Shown here piece after piece: positions 1 through 12,827 of a stretch of 64,000 bases of DNA (position 1 is the stretch's first letter; each line of letters starts with the position of its first letter). The DNA comes from Brienomyrus brachyistius (Eukaryota > Chordata > Actinopteri > Osteoglossiformes > Mormyridae). Location of the stretch: assembly GCF_023856365.1 (NCBI RefSeq), contig NC_064539.1:17604019-17668018 (forward strand), read 5' to 3'. The notes under the pieces were generated by a model. That model was not told where the DNA came from. It saw only the letters and a list, made by a program, of their open reading frames with translations, and ran no database searches. The translations under genes were made by a program, and so were the position numbers.

Positions 1-1249
1 AGGCAGCGTCGCACGGCACACTCTCCAAAGACACTCAACGGCGCCACACTTTAAAAGCCCTGCCCTCCTTAACGGCCTTCTCTGTCCCCGGTCGGGGGAC
101 AGTGCATCTCCTACCTGAGAGACCCGGGACAATTAGATTCCATCGTTGCTCCTTATGCTCAGCTGGGGTGAAGACTCATTACACAAGGAGAGAGCCTCCG
201 GGGGTGAGCAACTCGGGGGTGTGTTACAGCTACAGTACTGCCGGTTTGAGGGAATGCGTTTTAATTAGGAGCCGACAGACAGCCGAAACACTGGGAGAGG
301 TGTCAGTCCAAAGGGTTTCAGTAAAGCTCTAATTGAGAGCCAGAGGCCAGTTAAAATCGGCATATCCTGTAGCCAGACTAGGCCAGGCCTGCTTTCCCAA
401 GCGTTTCTGCCAAGTATCATTTTCCTAAAAGCACGTCATCTTGCGGGTCCTTACTGCCACCAAATTAGCACCTACAGGCAGCTTAAACTCGAAGCACCTG
501 ACCGCAACACCCACTAGCACACAAAAATGATCCTTGTTAACACCTTAGGGAGGAAATAACTAAACTTAACTAAATATCACACATCATTTTTCCCCAGTTT
601 AACCCACTACATACTCCTGGAGGACCTAACATCAGGTATTATTCCTACCTATCCAGTATGCTGCCCTTTTTTGCTTGTTTACAGTCAATAGCCCTGTTGA
701 AAAAGCCTCAATTTTAAAGGCAAACTCAGACCTCTTTCCGACTCATACAATTATTAGCTAATTATCAGCCAGTCAGTTTGTGAAAGAAAGCGAGATTCAG
801 TACACGTTGGACCTTTATGTTTCAGTGTTACATACCCTAATTGACTTAATTAAGTTCCTTTTAGTACACCAAACACTGTGTCATATGAAACCGAACTGAA
901 GTGCTGGATTGGCGAAGTTTGATACCTTGAGCCGGGAGCCCGGGAGGAACTGATCAACGTAAACAAGCAATGTGGTCTGATCTAATGTCGCTTCTCCACT
1001 GGGCTGAACCACGAAGAAACACTAGTTACGGGTGACGCCTCGCTTCGGTTTTCAACTGCAGAAGGGTCAGCTCAGCAAAGGCAGTGCTGGGTTTAGAGAG
1101 TGACAGCAACGTAAAACTGAAGAGGTGTTTAATTGCTGTTTAATTTACTGTGTGCTAATTTCTGCTAGCACATATGTGAGAAATCGCCGTGTTATGTCAG
1201 CATCAAATGCTAGCAGAATTAGCATCAGCTTGTGTAAATGTTCATTACG

Positions 1250-1375
1250 AATCCATTCCACTGTGCTGTTCCGCTCAGTACGGTTCAGGTATGGCTTGGG
1301 TACTTCACAATGGACAGCCGCCAGTTTGCAGTGTGGCTTGGTTCTTGCAAGCAGTGGAAAAGAGACTGAAAGGTA
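1250..1375. repeat. dispersed repeat fragment shared with 59.52 kb
   Basis: The stretch TACGGTTC.GG.ATGGCTTGGGTACTTCACAATGG...CCAGTTTGCAGTGTGGCTTGGTTCTTG recurs in diverged form at 59525-59615 (GGCTCGGATGCGGCTTGGGTGCTTTACAATGG...CCAGCAGTTTGTGGTACGGCTCGGCTCTTG). Both copies sit in chance frames that look weakly protein-like, but the shared sequence marks them as a teleost dispersed element. Confidence 0.5.
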
Positions 1376-3485
1376 GCCATCTTCTACCAAGGGGCAGTCT
1401 GGAAATCTACCATTTCTCAGCCCAAACATTCACTTCATAAATACCACACAGCCACTGCTTACAGAAGAGCTGAGTAAGAAAAGCCTTGGATAAACTATTT
1501 GACATCCTACCTCAGAGGTATGGGACGTAACCTGAAGCTTGCTGGCTTAACGTTCACTGTCTACATAATAACAGTACCCACTGTGTGACAGATCAGGGTG
1601 AGAGGGGGCTAAGACCATAACAATGCTACCAAATTTATGAACAACAGCGCAGGCCAGACTGACCAGTCAGGCCGTGGAAACGATGAGGGCTGCAGGCAGA
1701 CAGGACGGACACATTAGGGAATTTATGCCTGAACATCACGTCCTTAACACTTCTGCTGGCCATGAGTGGGACAGGCACACCATGAGGGACATCTGTCTCA
1801 AAACATGTGGGCAGTATCCTTCCTCCAGTTTCAAATTGCTGTTTCCATAGCTACCAGATAATTCCAGTGAAATAATAAAATTCAACCACCTTATTGTTTT
1901 TTTTTTGTACAGTGCTCATGCTGACCAAGTGCAGAGTTCAGGTCTCTGCGAGAAAGGAGGCTGAATCGCCTCTTGGGACAAAGCTGTGTTTGCTGCCCAC
2001 CCTCAAGAAGGAGCAGGTAGGCTGCCACGAAGGGGCCTCAAACGAGTGTCTGTCACCAAGGGGGGGTGCGAAAAATAAAAGGCCAGGAAGGTGAACGTTT
2101 GCTGACCCAGCTGCCACCCAAACATACAATCAGCGCCAACCTGACAACGCCCCCGGCGCTCTGCAGAGGAGCAGGGTGCAGGGAGAGCGGTTCTCTCAAT
2201 CAGGAATATGCAAGGAAAATTTTAATTTTTAAACTGACAAAACTGGGTCAGAGCATTCCCAGGGAGCCCACTGAGCTATAAGGCTGCGACGCAGCAAACA
2301 GAACAAGGCCGGCCTGCACCCCCCCATTCCCCCCACCGCCATTCATTCCATTCCTTCTGGATCTGCAGCGCACAAGCGTGGCTTTGTGCACGGGTTCGAC
2401 TCCCCGAGTGCTACCGGCAAGCAGTATCCGTCACCTGCTCTTGAGACTCGAAACCTAATTCGATGTTTTTAACAGCCTCCGGACCAACAGCCAAGAGCCG
2501 TAAAACAGGACCAGCTGAGGATGCCGGCGGAGACGGGGGAATCCGGCGCTGAGCCGCAACGGACCGAGTGCTGAGAATTCAGAGTGGGGAGACTGGAGGA
2601 ACGACTGGGACGAGAGGAACTGAACAGCCCTGCAGACAGAGGGCAGCCTCTGAAGTACGGAGAAGAAGTTGAGCGGGCACAGTGAAGAAGTGAAGATGGC
2701 CGACGGGCACACGCTCAGGAAAGATGGCCAGGCTTTTCCTACGGGAGGGAGAGCCGGCAGGTAATCGACGCCGCATGCAAGCCGACAGTCAGGCAGCTGA
2801 AGGTGGAAAAGGCGGGCTCAGCCCTGAACGGAAGCAGATGCACCCTTCCAGAAATAACCCGCAGGTGAGCTGCAGTCTGGCACGCCGTCTGTCCTCCAGC
2901 ATCCGGCTTCTCCTTGGCCTCAAAACATCACCGCAACTCAGGCTTCCCATGCCTCCGCTCACCCAGCTCTGCACCAAGCATGGCCCCCCGGGGGGGAGGA
3001 AGCGTGACAAATGAGGGGTGGAGATGACAGATTCTCACAAAAAAAAAAGCGTGGCTCGGGGTAGGGGATCAGCCCAGGAACAAACCGAAACACGCAGCCC
3101 CACCCCCAAGACAGAACACTAACAAGAAAGGGCCAATGAAACGAGCCTGCTGCGAAGCCGCTAATGGAGCCTGTGCGGAGCGGCAATGTGAAATAGCGGC
3201 GTCTGACATTCCCGTTAGCAAGAGACACGCGGCCTCTCTATTAATGCCCTCAAATCACTTAGTCATAAATGCAGCAAATGCACTCCAGTAGTGTATATCA
3301 CTTCCAAGACAAACTGCCTTAATTATACCTTTTTTAAGTGGGAGAGTGGGCGGGACAGACAAAGGGACAGACTACCAATCAGAGCAAAGCAGGGCAGAGA
3401 CAGCAAGGTCTAGCCCAGCATAGACACACCTCACACACCTGATACACAAATTCATCTAACAATCACCCCAATGAGCAGAAACCTT

Positions 3486-3532
3486 ATATAATAATAATAA
3501 TAAGAATAATAATAATAAGAATAATGAAGAAT
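3486..3532. repeat. (AAT)n microsatellite
   Basis: Imperfect AAT repeats with AAG interruptions, about 15 units. Confidence 0.9.
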
Positions 3533-3561
3533 ATTGATTCCCCTGGGAAAATTCTCTTGTC

Positions 3562-3745
3562 GCCTAACCGTAACCCTAACCCTAACCCATCTTGCTCTCC
3601 GTGGCACGCAGACAGGTGAGAGCAAGCTTGCCTCAAAGGGCAACCACCTGCAGCAGCATACATACAGCTGGGGGTAAAGGGCCTTACTCAAGGGACCACA
3701 GACATGCGACTATTTTGCCGAGAACGAGTTCGGACCAATGACCTT
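3562..3745 (-). mobile_element. probable tRNA-derived SINE (reverse), next to a telomere-like TAACCC block
   Basis: Read on the minus strand, the segment has a B-box-like GGTCATTGGTCCGAACTCG, then CCCTTGAGTAAGGCCCTTTACCC. The latter phrase is the hallmark of a common teleost tRNA-SINE also seen at 46.6 and 53.0 kb here. It ends in three perfect TTAGGG-type hexamers (AACCCTAACCCTAACCC on plus). Confidence 0.45.
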
Positions 3746-5821
3746 TCAATCACAGGGACAGAGGCTTAGCCAAAGGACGACAGAGGACAACCAGCATCTC
3801 GAGACGCCTACACTGACTGGGCTGGCGGAGACCCTTGAAGACCTGGCTTTGGGCTCCGGGAACTTGCCCAGGCCACCCATCTGCCGCCCTCTGGCTCTGC
3901 GGTTTAGGATGGGATCAAGGCTGCAGGGACACAGCCGCACTGATCTGTAAATTCATCTATCACACTGCCACATAAGCCATTATAATTCCACACAGCACTG
4001 GGAGACAAACACACATGCAGATACAGAAACACACACACAGATACACAGATACACAGTCTGAAAATGCCTGTCTGCAACTTTAGGCTTTAACCAGAAAACC
4101 CTACAATGTGTTCCATCAAAACAGTCCACGCTGATAAATACGGTGGCCGCATAACGGATACCTGTAGGGGGTTAACTCAAGGTTAACCTGGTATTACATT
4201 TAATCCCACGCACCATAATTCATGGGGTTCCCATTAAGGGAACTTCACACCAATGCCCCCCACCTCTAGTGCCATTCAGATTTAAGCAGAAAAACTGCAG
4301 CTGGCTGAACCCCACTCCCATCTTTGTCAATATGCAATTCTGTCATTTCAGGCAGCAGGCGGCTTCCCTTCGTCACTCTGTTGGCTCAAGCAGCAGCAGG
4401 CAATCAGGGGCTGGGGGGCTAACTGGTTCATTTTCTAAGGGAACACCCGGGGGGTGAGCCAAACAAAGGGCTCGTCTTTCTCGTACAGCAGACAGGGATA
4501 TCCGAGTCGCCGAATCTTAAATTAAATACAGTATCTGCTAGACCGGAGCTCTGCACCCTGACACGCTGCGACTGATGGCAGAAAGCCGTAATTAAGCCAA
4601 TTCCACTGCTCTCTGTAAACAGTGATTAATCATTTAACGATGGTCGAAGAGCTTTATTCGGGGAGAACTCACGGATCAAGTGTTAGACAGTCGGTAAAAC
4701 AACATCACTGGCTGATATGCAAATTCCAGGTATATAATATTTACAAGGACAATCTAACCTTATGATTAAAATGCAGTACATACTATATTTAAAAGCTCAC
4801 AGGCTGATCAAACAATCCTGTGTGGTGTAGACAACTCAAAATGTCAGCAAAGGAATAATATCTAGGTATATTTTCCCAAAGCACAGCTTGCAGACTTTAC
4901 ACATTAGTGTGGGGCCTTTTCATATCTGACCTGAGAAAGTGTAACATATAATACAGTCATGAAAACAGCAAAGACATCTCAAAGTTCTCTTTACTTAGTT
5001 TGTTCACAATCAAGTCAAGTTACGCAAATAAAATGATGACCTACCAACTGTTCCTGGGCCTTAAAAAACTGTGGCCATACATAAACCTCTGTAGAGCACC
5101 GAAAGGCTGGCATCCAACCAAATGTTTCTGAAGCCATGGTGATTATTGCGCATGCGATATATAATATCAAGTTGATATTGCCCAGCCCTATTACCAAGCT
5201 ATTTAAGGAATCACCATAAACTTTTGATTAAACGGGCAGCCACTTTTTCCCCCTCATCCTGTCTGGCAGATGGCACAGATGCAGAAACTCAAACCGCAAG
5301 GTTCAGAAAGTTTCTACCCACAAGCCATATGGCAATTCAACAGATAATTCAGATATCACGACACTGCAGGTTAGGTTGCTAATCATCCATACACTCACCA
5401 ATGCTCTCATCTGCCATGTGATTGTGTGATGGTATTGTTATTGTGTCATCTCCCATCATTGTGCAGTGTTACTTTGTGTTGCTGTTGCCGTTATTGTATG
5501 ATACTGATATTAATATAGTTATTCTTTGTTAACATTCTGTCAACTGGCAGGAGTAACATGAGTAAACATCTCACAGAACTAAGTACACATGACAAACTTG
5601 AACGTGACTTCTCTTCACCTTTTCATAAACACTGGATTTGCAGCAAACAAAAGGATCACAAGCCAGAAAGGGTCCATCACACAATGAAAAAATCAAAATT
5701 CATATAATGAGAAAAATACTGAGGATTTCCAGCTTGAACTTATTCTATTCCCTGCAGACGAAAAACATCCTTCTCAATAAATACAAAGGGTGGAAATATT
5801 TTTGTCAAACGAAAGACCAGG

Positions 5822-5988
5822 GTCCTGTATCACAAAGCAAGATTTCTGGCTTAGCCGAATAACTTATCAAACTTAAGGTAGTTTGGACTAAATGTCAGTG
5901 AATGAATGAAGTCTATTTAAACTGGGGTTTCATAAATCCGACAAGGTATTTAGCTAACCAACAAACCTTGCTTTGTGATACAGCCCCT
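5822..5988. mobile_element. palindromic MITE, CTGTATCACAAAGCAAG termini
   Basis: The left end CCTGTATCACAAAGCAAGAT and the right end CTTGCTTTGTGATACAG are inverted copies about 165 bp apart. There is no coding capacity. Such GTATCACAAAGC palindromes are a frequent teleost non-autonomous DNA element. Confidence 0.7.
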
Positions 5989-8836
5989 ATTCTCACAAAC
6001 AAGTGTACGCTACTTCCTCTGGATGCATTTTCCGTTTGTTAACTGCAAATAAAGGAATTCCCCCAACAAAATTTAAGACCCATGCAAAGCAGAGGATAAA
6101 TTGATATCATTATATTAAAAAAAAAAAAATCCCTACGAATTTAGCCAATCACCCACTTGGCAGGTAACCTCACCCAGAGCTATACCCAAAAGGTAAAGTA
6201 CAGCAGTGAATGTGTAACAAGTGCCACAAGATTAAGCCATAAAATGGCAAACTAATAATCGAATTAACACAAGTGTTTCACAATATTACAGTAAGCGATT
6301 TTAAAATGGAATTCAATTAGGCAAAGCCAAGATGGCAGCCCAACCCAACTTAATTTTACCCTGATTAAAAAATAACTGCATTAGTGAAACAGCAGAAAAT
6401 GTACATTTTAATGTAATTATTTTTTGGTAAGATGGGAGTAATTCACTGATGGGTGACGCAGAGACCCCACCCACAACACACCCACAACACGCCCCCACAA
6501 GTTTCATTTCCAGTATCAGCAAGTCAACGTTCCTATATCCGCCACCTTCCGTCTCCTTCAGACCTGGATTTGAAACGCGGCCCAATACCATGAGTGTTAC
6601 ACAGTTGTAACATTAATTCAAAGTAGGCTTGGAAAGACGAGCAGCGTGTTGAAATACGGGGGCCATCTCTGAGACACCCTCATAACGGAGCGCACTTAAA
6701 CACCATGCCACCCTGGATTGCACTGCGGCACCAGCAGCATAGGAGAAATGCCAAGGGACGAGAAGCCATCCTGACCATCCACCCTTCTTCATGTCCTTGG
6801 CCAATGGAGAAGTGACTATAGCTAAGGCACTCAGCATTTGCTAAAAAGAAGAGTAGATCATCTACCCATATCACCTGAAAGCAGTGGAAAGCAGTGACAT
6901 CCATCCACACGCACAAACACACACCAGAAAACACACAGAAACAAAACCTAGCCAGCCTTTCATAGTAACAAATGACTGATGACAAATTTCCATCAGTTAC
7001 CTCAAAAACACAGATGCGTACATGGTTCCGGAAATGCTAGGAAGTATTTAAAGAATTAAAACTCAATAAAATCGAAACTTGAAAATTTGCACTAGTCCTG
7101 ACAAGTATAGCAGTCAACAAATGTAAATAAAATGTTCCTCTTACATAATTCAACATTTAGGTCTAATTTGTAGTCAAAAAGCATTCATTTAAAATGATTC
7201 AGAATTACAGGAGCCAAGTATTACTGACTGTCGGGTACTTATAGCTTTAGGGAAAAAATATACTATAGAAACAATGGAGTACTAATTACTAAAGGAATGA
7301 AATAACAAAATATTTCTGGTTAGTGAAGCGTTTTTCCTGGAAGTATCATGAGAGATTAAATTCTCCAAGTTTGTTGCCTGCATCTTATAATTCATATTTC
7401 TCCTGTCTTTCAGCTAGTTAGTTACGCAAGTTTCACTGGGGCCATGAGGTCTGCAGAAATGAAAGGAGGGCCCATTTCATTAAAACTCTCTATGCTGCAT
7501 GCTTGGTGCTTAGGAATAAAGAAAAGTTAAACATAAACCATTGTACAACGAGGAAAAACAACCTGAATCCCTTAGTAGGCTTAGTCTACTCTAATTACAC
7601 AGTCAAATACGCAAGTCTTGAAGTAAATTTTACTGTCTTTTCACCCCAGGAACACTAAAACTCAGCTTTACTTCTGTGTTCCCACCTGACATAACAGCAT
7701 AGAAGCGACATATAAGCCACCAGGCTTTTCTGAACAAAGGCCCGGGGGGGGCACTGTATCTGTCCTATAGAATAAACAAACCGAGTGTAGATTTATATAT
7801 AGCTCTGGACATGTATAGCTTGTATATTTACCTACGTATATTTCATCACTGTCGCTTCCCCTCACATTTACACAAAAACTTTTTTATGTACAAAACACAC
7901 CTTTTTACCAAGGCAAAACCACGTCTGCTTAATATCCATTTCCTCAAAATATTATTGACGTCATACTGCTCACATCATGTACCTGTTAACCCATGAACTA
8001 ATGCAAACTATTGCAGGGTTTACATTGGGATGCTATGGAGATAGGTCCCCTTTCCACTTCAGCACCTCACACCAACTCCCTGCACAAGCCTGCGTCCACC
8101 ACATCCTCCAATCAGTCAGACTATCGGCTCCTCTCAGGGCCACTCAATGCACTACCATTCAGGGGCCTCATACCGAACCAATACATGGCCTAAGTCCACA
8201 AAAGCAAAAAAGATTAGCTAGAAAAGCAAAAGCAGTCAAATTTTTATATGCTGCTGCTGCTAAATGTCTGTAGATGTTACAATGGCAGACAAGTACATCC
8301 CAGGGAACAAGATCAAGATCAACAATCCTTAATAATTTCTCATTGAAGATAAAAACCAGTGTTTCAACTCCTCAATATTTTGAACTTATGTTCTATTTCT
8401 ATTCGCGTAAACAATAATGGCACTGTATAAAAAGCCATTCAGATATTGTGTGTATATCGTTGTGGGTGACTGCTGTACAGGATAAAGCCATCAAACAGAA
8501 AAGTTCCCCATTCCCATCCGCATCCTCTTACTTTGATGGCACCGTCAGCATGGCCTGCTTTGCATATTCTTCCCCTTAGGAACACGAGTGGACAGCAAGG
8601 AACTTGCTGACTCAGGCTAGCGTCCATCCCTCTCACTCTCACAACAGCGCGGATGGAGAAGGGCCCCTTTGTCATGCAAAGCGCCCACTTCCCTCCCCAG
8701 TAACCGCCGTCACTCCCTGCTACTCAAACAGTATGAAGAATCCCAGCGTAAATGCAGTCACATGGGGAGGCATGCGCTCACTTATTTGTTATAAGAAATC
8801 AGAATGCTCTGAAAGAAATCATGTTTTATACTATAT

Positions 8837-8992
8837 ATTACACAGACACACATACGAAATACACATACACATATATATATATATATACACACAAACTCAG
8901 ACACACACACACACGCATATATATACACACTCATACTCACACACACACACATATATATATACACACTCATACTCACACACACACAAGCATGT
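8837..8992. repeat. compound CA/TA microsatellite
   Basis: Alternating (CA)n and (TA)n blocks. A longer block of about 50 bp (ATATATATACACACTCATACTCACACACACAC) is itself repeated. The Thr/His/Ile frames across it are artefacts of the repeat. Confidence 0.9.
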
Positions 8993-9135
8993 TGAGCACA
9001 AACTGGCACTAACGCAGCTACTTACCTGCCTGCCCATCTGCACCAAACAAGCAGATCACTTGTGAATTAAAACGTTTTGTAACAGAATACGAATCACACC
9101 AAATAACTACAGGAAAAAAACAGAAGCCATAATCC

Positions 9136-9415
9136 TTCCATCTTCCTCAACCTGGCCAGGGTCACGGGAGTGTGGGAGGGTGGGGGTGGGGATATGGAGC
9201 CAATTTCTGGAGCATATAGGGCACAAGACACATTCTAAATAGGATGCCAGTCCGTCACATGACACACAAAAAAGGCAATTTATAAACTCAATTTAACCTA
9301 CAATTGCATGTCTAGAATAAACATGTGATACGGGGAAAACACGAGAGTACACAGACCAGGGCTTGAATATTAGAGGTGTGAAACAGGGTTACTGACTGAG
9401 CCACTATACTGCCCC
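9136..9415 (-). mobile_element. old L2/Maui-type LINE tail
   Basis: Diverged but colinear with the better copies at 49.6 and 58.5 kb. It has a left TTCCATCTTCCTCAACC, GGAGCCAATT, a CACAAGACA segment, ATGCCAGTCCGTCACATG, and a right end GGGGAAAACACGAGAGTACACAGACC...GTGAAACAGGGTTACTGACTGAGCCAC. Confidence 0.4.
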
Positions 9416-9680
9416 AGAGACAATCAGATAATACAGAAAGCATTTAAACTTAAAATGGAACAAGGAAGGAAAAATGGCTTCCAAAGCCTCAAAATCCAGC
9501 TATACCTGTTCCTGTGGAATCTATGCTAACATGAATTATTCTCTATAGCAGATGCTTTAGAAGGACAAGCGACAACCCAAGCAGCCGTACGCCACAGAAA
9601 CTTGACCTCTCCTATTAACAGTCTCCGCTTACCTTGCCGTGAAGTGACACATCGATCACTTGCTATACAAACTCTTATAT

Positions 9681-9712
9681 CCCCCCCCCCTCCGCGCGCG
9701 CACACACACACA
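9681..9712. repeat. C10-(CG)n-(CA)n simple repeat
   Basis: A ten-C run passes into CGCGCGCG and then CACACACACA; potentially Z-DNA forming. Confidence 0.85.
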
Positions 9713-10816
9713 TTATCCCATTAAAACATCGCATGGCACTAATTGCTGCCTGATTTCTTCCCATTACCTCCACAAAGCCATTTTGCTATAAACGCACATC
9801 AAACCCGGGAAATTAAATATTGCGCCTATAAATAAAACACGAACAAATTTAGGTCGCGTCATATTTTGGCATTTCGGGAAAAAATGACTAATGGCACATT
9901 ATTTAAAGAAAACAAAGGAAAACATTACACACTCCCCGCCAAACCAGATATTCGTGAATTTTACGGACCTGGTTATGCTGCTGGATGTCAAAAGAAGTAA
10001 AAAAATATCCGCCGGCTTATAGACATGTAATAAACGCAAACTGTAATTAATTATTTTCTTCCTTCAAAAGTACGTTTCAAATAGAATACACCAACCATTA
10101 ACAAATATCACACCCATGCTCGTTTCGAATAAACAAAACATAGATGCACACAAACACTGTGCGTGTTGTTCAGTCGGCAGCAATTCAATAGACAGCTTCG
10201 GAATTAAAGTGCTTGGTGTAAAGTCTACTAAAGTCAAGATAAGAGCAGAGAAGAAAAAAGACAAGCGTAAAATATTCCCACTGTTTATTGTACGGGTATG
10301 GAGTGCAGGAAGCACCTGCTGCCGGGGGTCGTGAAAGCAGACCATCGGACGAGCCGAGCACTTCCTCTATCAGCCAGATTACTGCGAACGACAATCGGGA
10401 ACTGAACAGACAAGGAACACTTGATGAAACGAGGTCTCCAGTCGCTATTTTATGGGAAGAAGGTCACCTATGATGACGGAGGACTTCTTCACTTTGGAGG
10501 TGGCGGTAGCGGGGACCCCTTTCAAAGCTTCCCACGCTATTTTATTGAGTCACCCGTCGCTCTGTCCCACTCATGTATCCTTCCAAAAAACCGCATATTT
10601 CCTCTATACAACTAGTTAAAGGCGGGTTACACGGTAAACAGCGCTGGTTAAGAAGTTCAGCGGCACCCCACTTGGAGATGAGACCGGAGCTATTTACAGT
10701 CTTCGCACAGCAACGGCAAATCCAGCTCTGATCCCCGCAGCTACGGAGCCCATCCGGCAGGCTGGGAAGTTTTGTTTCAGGCTGCTCTTACGGGCTAATA
10801 CTCGCCCATCGCTTAC

Positions 10817-10919
10817 AACGCGGCCAGCATGGAGCTAAAGCTGGGGGGGGACTCGGCGCAGTGCGAGCTGAGAAGCTCGTCCTCGTCCATGTGGGCTTTT
10901 CCTTTACGGGGAAGCTGGG
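10817..10919 (-). CDS. candidate short 5' coding exon, product unknown
   Basis: On the minus strand a strong acceptor (CCTGTCCCCCTTCACAG) precedes 29 nt of leader and an ATG at 10890. A 24-codon frame follows, beginning MDEDELLSSHC and ending FSSMLAA, and then a GT|GTAAGC-type donor at 10816. It ends in phase 2. It lies within the CpG block, about 735 bp downstream of the possible first exon at 11.65 kb, which is the correct order for a minus-strand gene. I do not recognise the peptide. It could be the start of a real protein or a chance acceptor-donor pair in GC-rich DNA. Confidence 0.28.
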
Positions 10920-11379
10920 CTGTGAAGGGGGACAGGACGGTGCGGGTCGCCCTCAACTTGGATAGGCAACGCTGGACGGCAAAAGGCCACCGGAGACACT
11001 TGACGTATTGACGGTCCAAAAGAAAGACAAGAAAAACTTCCAGGAAACTTAAGCAAGCCTTTAAAAACATGACTGTTACAGAGAATTAGACAAAAGTTGC
11101 CGGCCCGCTACCGTGGCGACCCCCTTTCCCAAGGCGCCCGCCCGCAGATTTATGCTGGCATTCTTGCCAAATGCAGCGGTTTTTCTCTCGGTACAAGCGG
11201 CTGATAAATAATTCAAGTCTGCCGTAGGAGCCCGCATCAGAGATGCTCCCACGACTGCGGGCTTTTAAAAAATAAGCCTATAAAAAAAATCCAACGGCGT
11301 GACTGCAGCCATCACACCGGACGAATGACGAAGATAACCGGCGTGTGACACTTTCGCAGGGCGATCACCGTACTGTATA

Positions 11380-11445
11380 CACACACATCCATCCATCCAT
11401 CCATCCATGCATGCATGCATGCGTACATACGTGCGCGCGTTAGCC
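11380..11445. repeat. (ATCC)n-(ATGC)n simple repeat
   Basis: About five ATCC units followed by four ATGC units and a CGCGCG run, inside the CpG-rich block. Confidence 0.9.
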
Positions 11446-11653
11446 GCCGCTAACAGCCTGCCGTAGTGTTACCGGAGGTTATCTTATTCAGTCTCCGCTG
11501 TCCTCCCACTGAAAGCATTTTTATAACAAAAACAACATCACCGCAGAGCAACTTCCTCACAAAGTGCCACCAGAATTATGTGTAACACGCTCGTTTCCCC
11601 AAAATTTCACCACATTTAGCAGCAAGCCAGAAGTATTACGCGTATTTAATTAC

Positions 11654-11750
11654 CTCGGTCGAGCTACTCCGGTCCCCGTTTAACGTCACCTCCAGTCAGG
11701 CAGCCCCGTCTCTCTCTCTCTCGCTCTCCCACACGCTCTCTCTCGTCTCC
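11654..11750 (-). other. putative non-coding first exon (minus strand)
   Basis: Read on the minus strand, this GA-rich leader, which contains an in-frame TAG shortly before its end, finishes at GAG|GTAATT, a good donor. The right boundary is only a guess based on the distance from the CCAAT box. It would be a 5' UTR exon. No protein can be assigned. Confidence 0.3.
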
Positions 11751-12827
11751 CCCCCCACCCCCCCAACTGGTTAGCGCGTAGACCTGGTCACATGACGCGC
11801 TCGGCGCAGCCGATTGGTGGACGCGCAGCCGATGAGGTTGTTGACACGCCACTCCCCCTTGCACCTGCAACGGCCGAGCCGGTGGGACTGGAGTGCGATC
11901 GCCGTGATCGCTGTGGCCGGACTCGGTGCGCGGTACCTGGCCGTTGGTGCCGGTGGCCCGCGGGGGCGAAGCGATGCGCGACGGAAACCGCTGCGGAATA
12001 CGATTACAGGGCGGATGGTGCAACTAGGGGACAGAAGAAGAACATGTTTATTCACACATTCAAACTAGACATATAAAGCCGCATAGCTGTTATCTTTATC
12101 TATAATCATTTACAATTATATATCTTTTTTTTTCGTTTCATTTATATATCCGGTTTCCCCCAGTTTTATTCTTTTATATTCTCCTGTATCAATATTTTTT
12201 TAGGCCTATTAATTTTTCCACCTAGAGAACATTCTCTATTTGAAACATTTCTTAAACGCCATACCATATTGGAGTACTTCGAAGCACACATTTGGAGGTC
12301 ATGTATGAATTCTTTAACTGAGATAATTATTCAGAATGTTCTGCTTCTGTAATTTCGACATGAAACGTTTGATAGTTTCAGGGAACGTCATTTTAGAATG
12401 TAAAATGCGTCTTGTTCTCTAACTGGGTTTGATACCTACTGAGTTTATGTGACTCAACCTTTGGATAGTCATTGATATTGATTCCGTCATCCACACCAAA
12501 TCCATCCTTATTTTCCATCTTTTTCTTGGCATTGCCGATTCCTGTGCAGATCGTAATACCCACTAGAAGAAATCACTAGACCTACTTGTCACTATTTCTT
12601 TGTCCCATGTCCAATATTGTAATGGAGGAATTGGTCAATTATGAAATGTTTCTAAGACCAAAACGGTCAAACATCAATTTTCCTTTTCTGCTTCACCTTC
12701 TTGCATGCAATATTTTTTGGAATTTCTGCTGTGCAAAAATGACCTCGTGTTTCTCCATGAAATTACTGGAATGAACTACAAGAACGCAATGACTATGAAA
12801 TGTTGAAATGAAAAGCGATAGCATACG

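Larger units (their letters stand above)
1..10600. other. AT-rich non-coding stretch, probably introns of a minus-strand gene
   Basis: No coding exon was recognised on either strand. Compared with 12-55 kb the stretch is poor in recognisable repeats. Those seen are a dispersed-repeat fragment at 1.25 kb, an (AAT)n run and SINE-like copy at 3.5-3.75 kb, a MITE at 5.8 kb, a CA/TA microsatellite at 8.85 kb, an old LINE tail at 9.14 kb and a C/CG/CA run at 9.68 kb. The frames of 60-100 codons here lack splice-compatible similarity to known proteins. If the promoter at 11.7 kb is real, this is its first intron or introns. Confidence 0.4.
10620..12010 (-). promoter_or_regulatory. CpG-rich promoter block of an unidentified minus-strand gene
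   Basis: CpG density and G+C rise sharply over about 1.4 kb and fall abruptly to AT-rich DNA after 12010. On the minus strand a CCAAT box (ATTGG on the plus strand at 11813-11817) lies about 70-100 bp ahead of a purine-rich GA-repeat 5' leader. The leader is followed by GGTGACGTTAAAC, which contains a CRE half site, and by a clean donor CCGAG|GTAATT at 11654/11653. No TATA box is seen. The gene itself is not identified. Direction is inferred from the CCAAT and donor order; bidirectional activity is possible. Confidence 0.45.

Noticed and set aside
115..162. Possible 48-bp minus-strand exon with CCCCAG acceptor and CTCAG|GTAGGA donor
   Set aside because: Only one frame is open and its peptide is unrecognisable; short acceptor-donor pairs of this quality occur by chance.
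2370..2410. tRNA-like GGGTTCGACTCCCCGAGTG
   Set aside because: B-box resemblance only; no acceptor, D or anticodon stem could be folded around it.
3567..3590. TAACCC repeats suggesting an interstitial telomere
   Set aside because: Only three units, adjacent to a SINE-like element; similar short blocks are carried by dispersed repeats at 26.1 and 63.4 kb.
11664..12076. Several 84-119-codon frames on both strands in the CpG block
   Set aside because: High G+C removes stop codons; frames overlap on both strands. One plus-strand frame has a hydrophobic stretch, but there is no convincing donor or family match.
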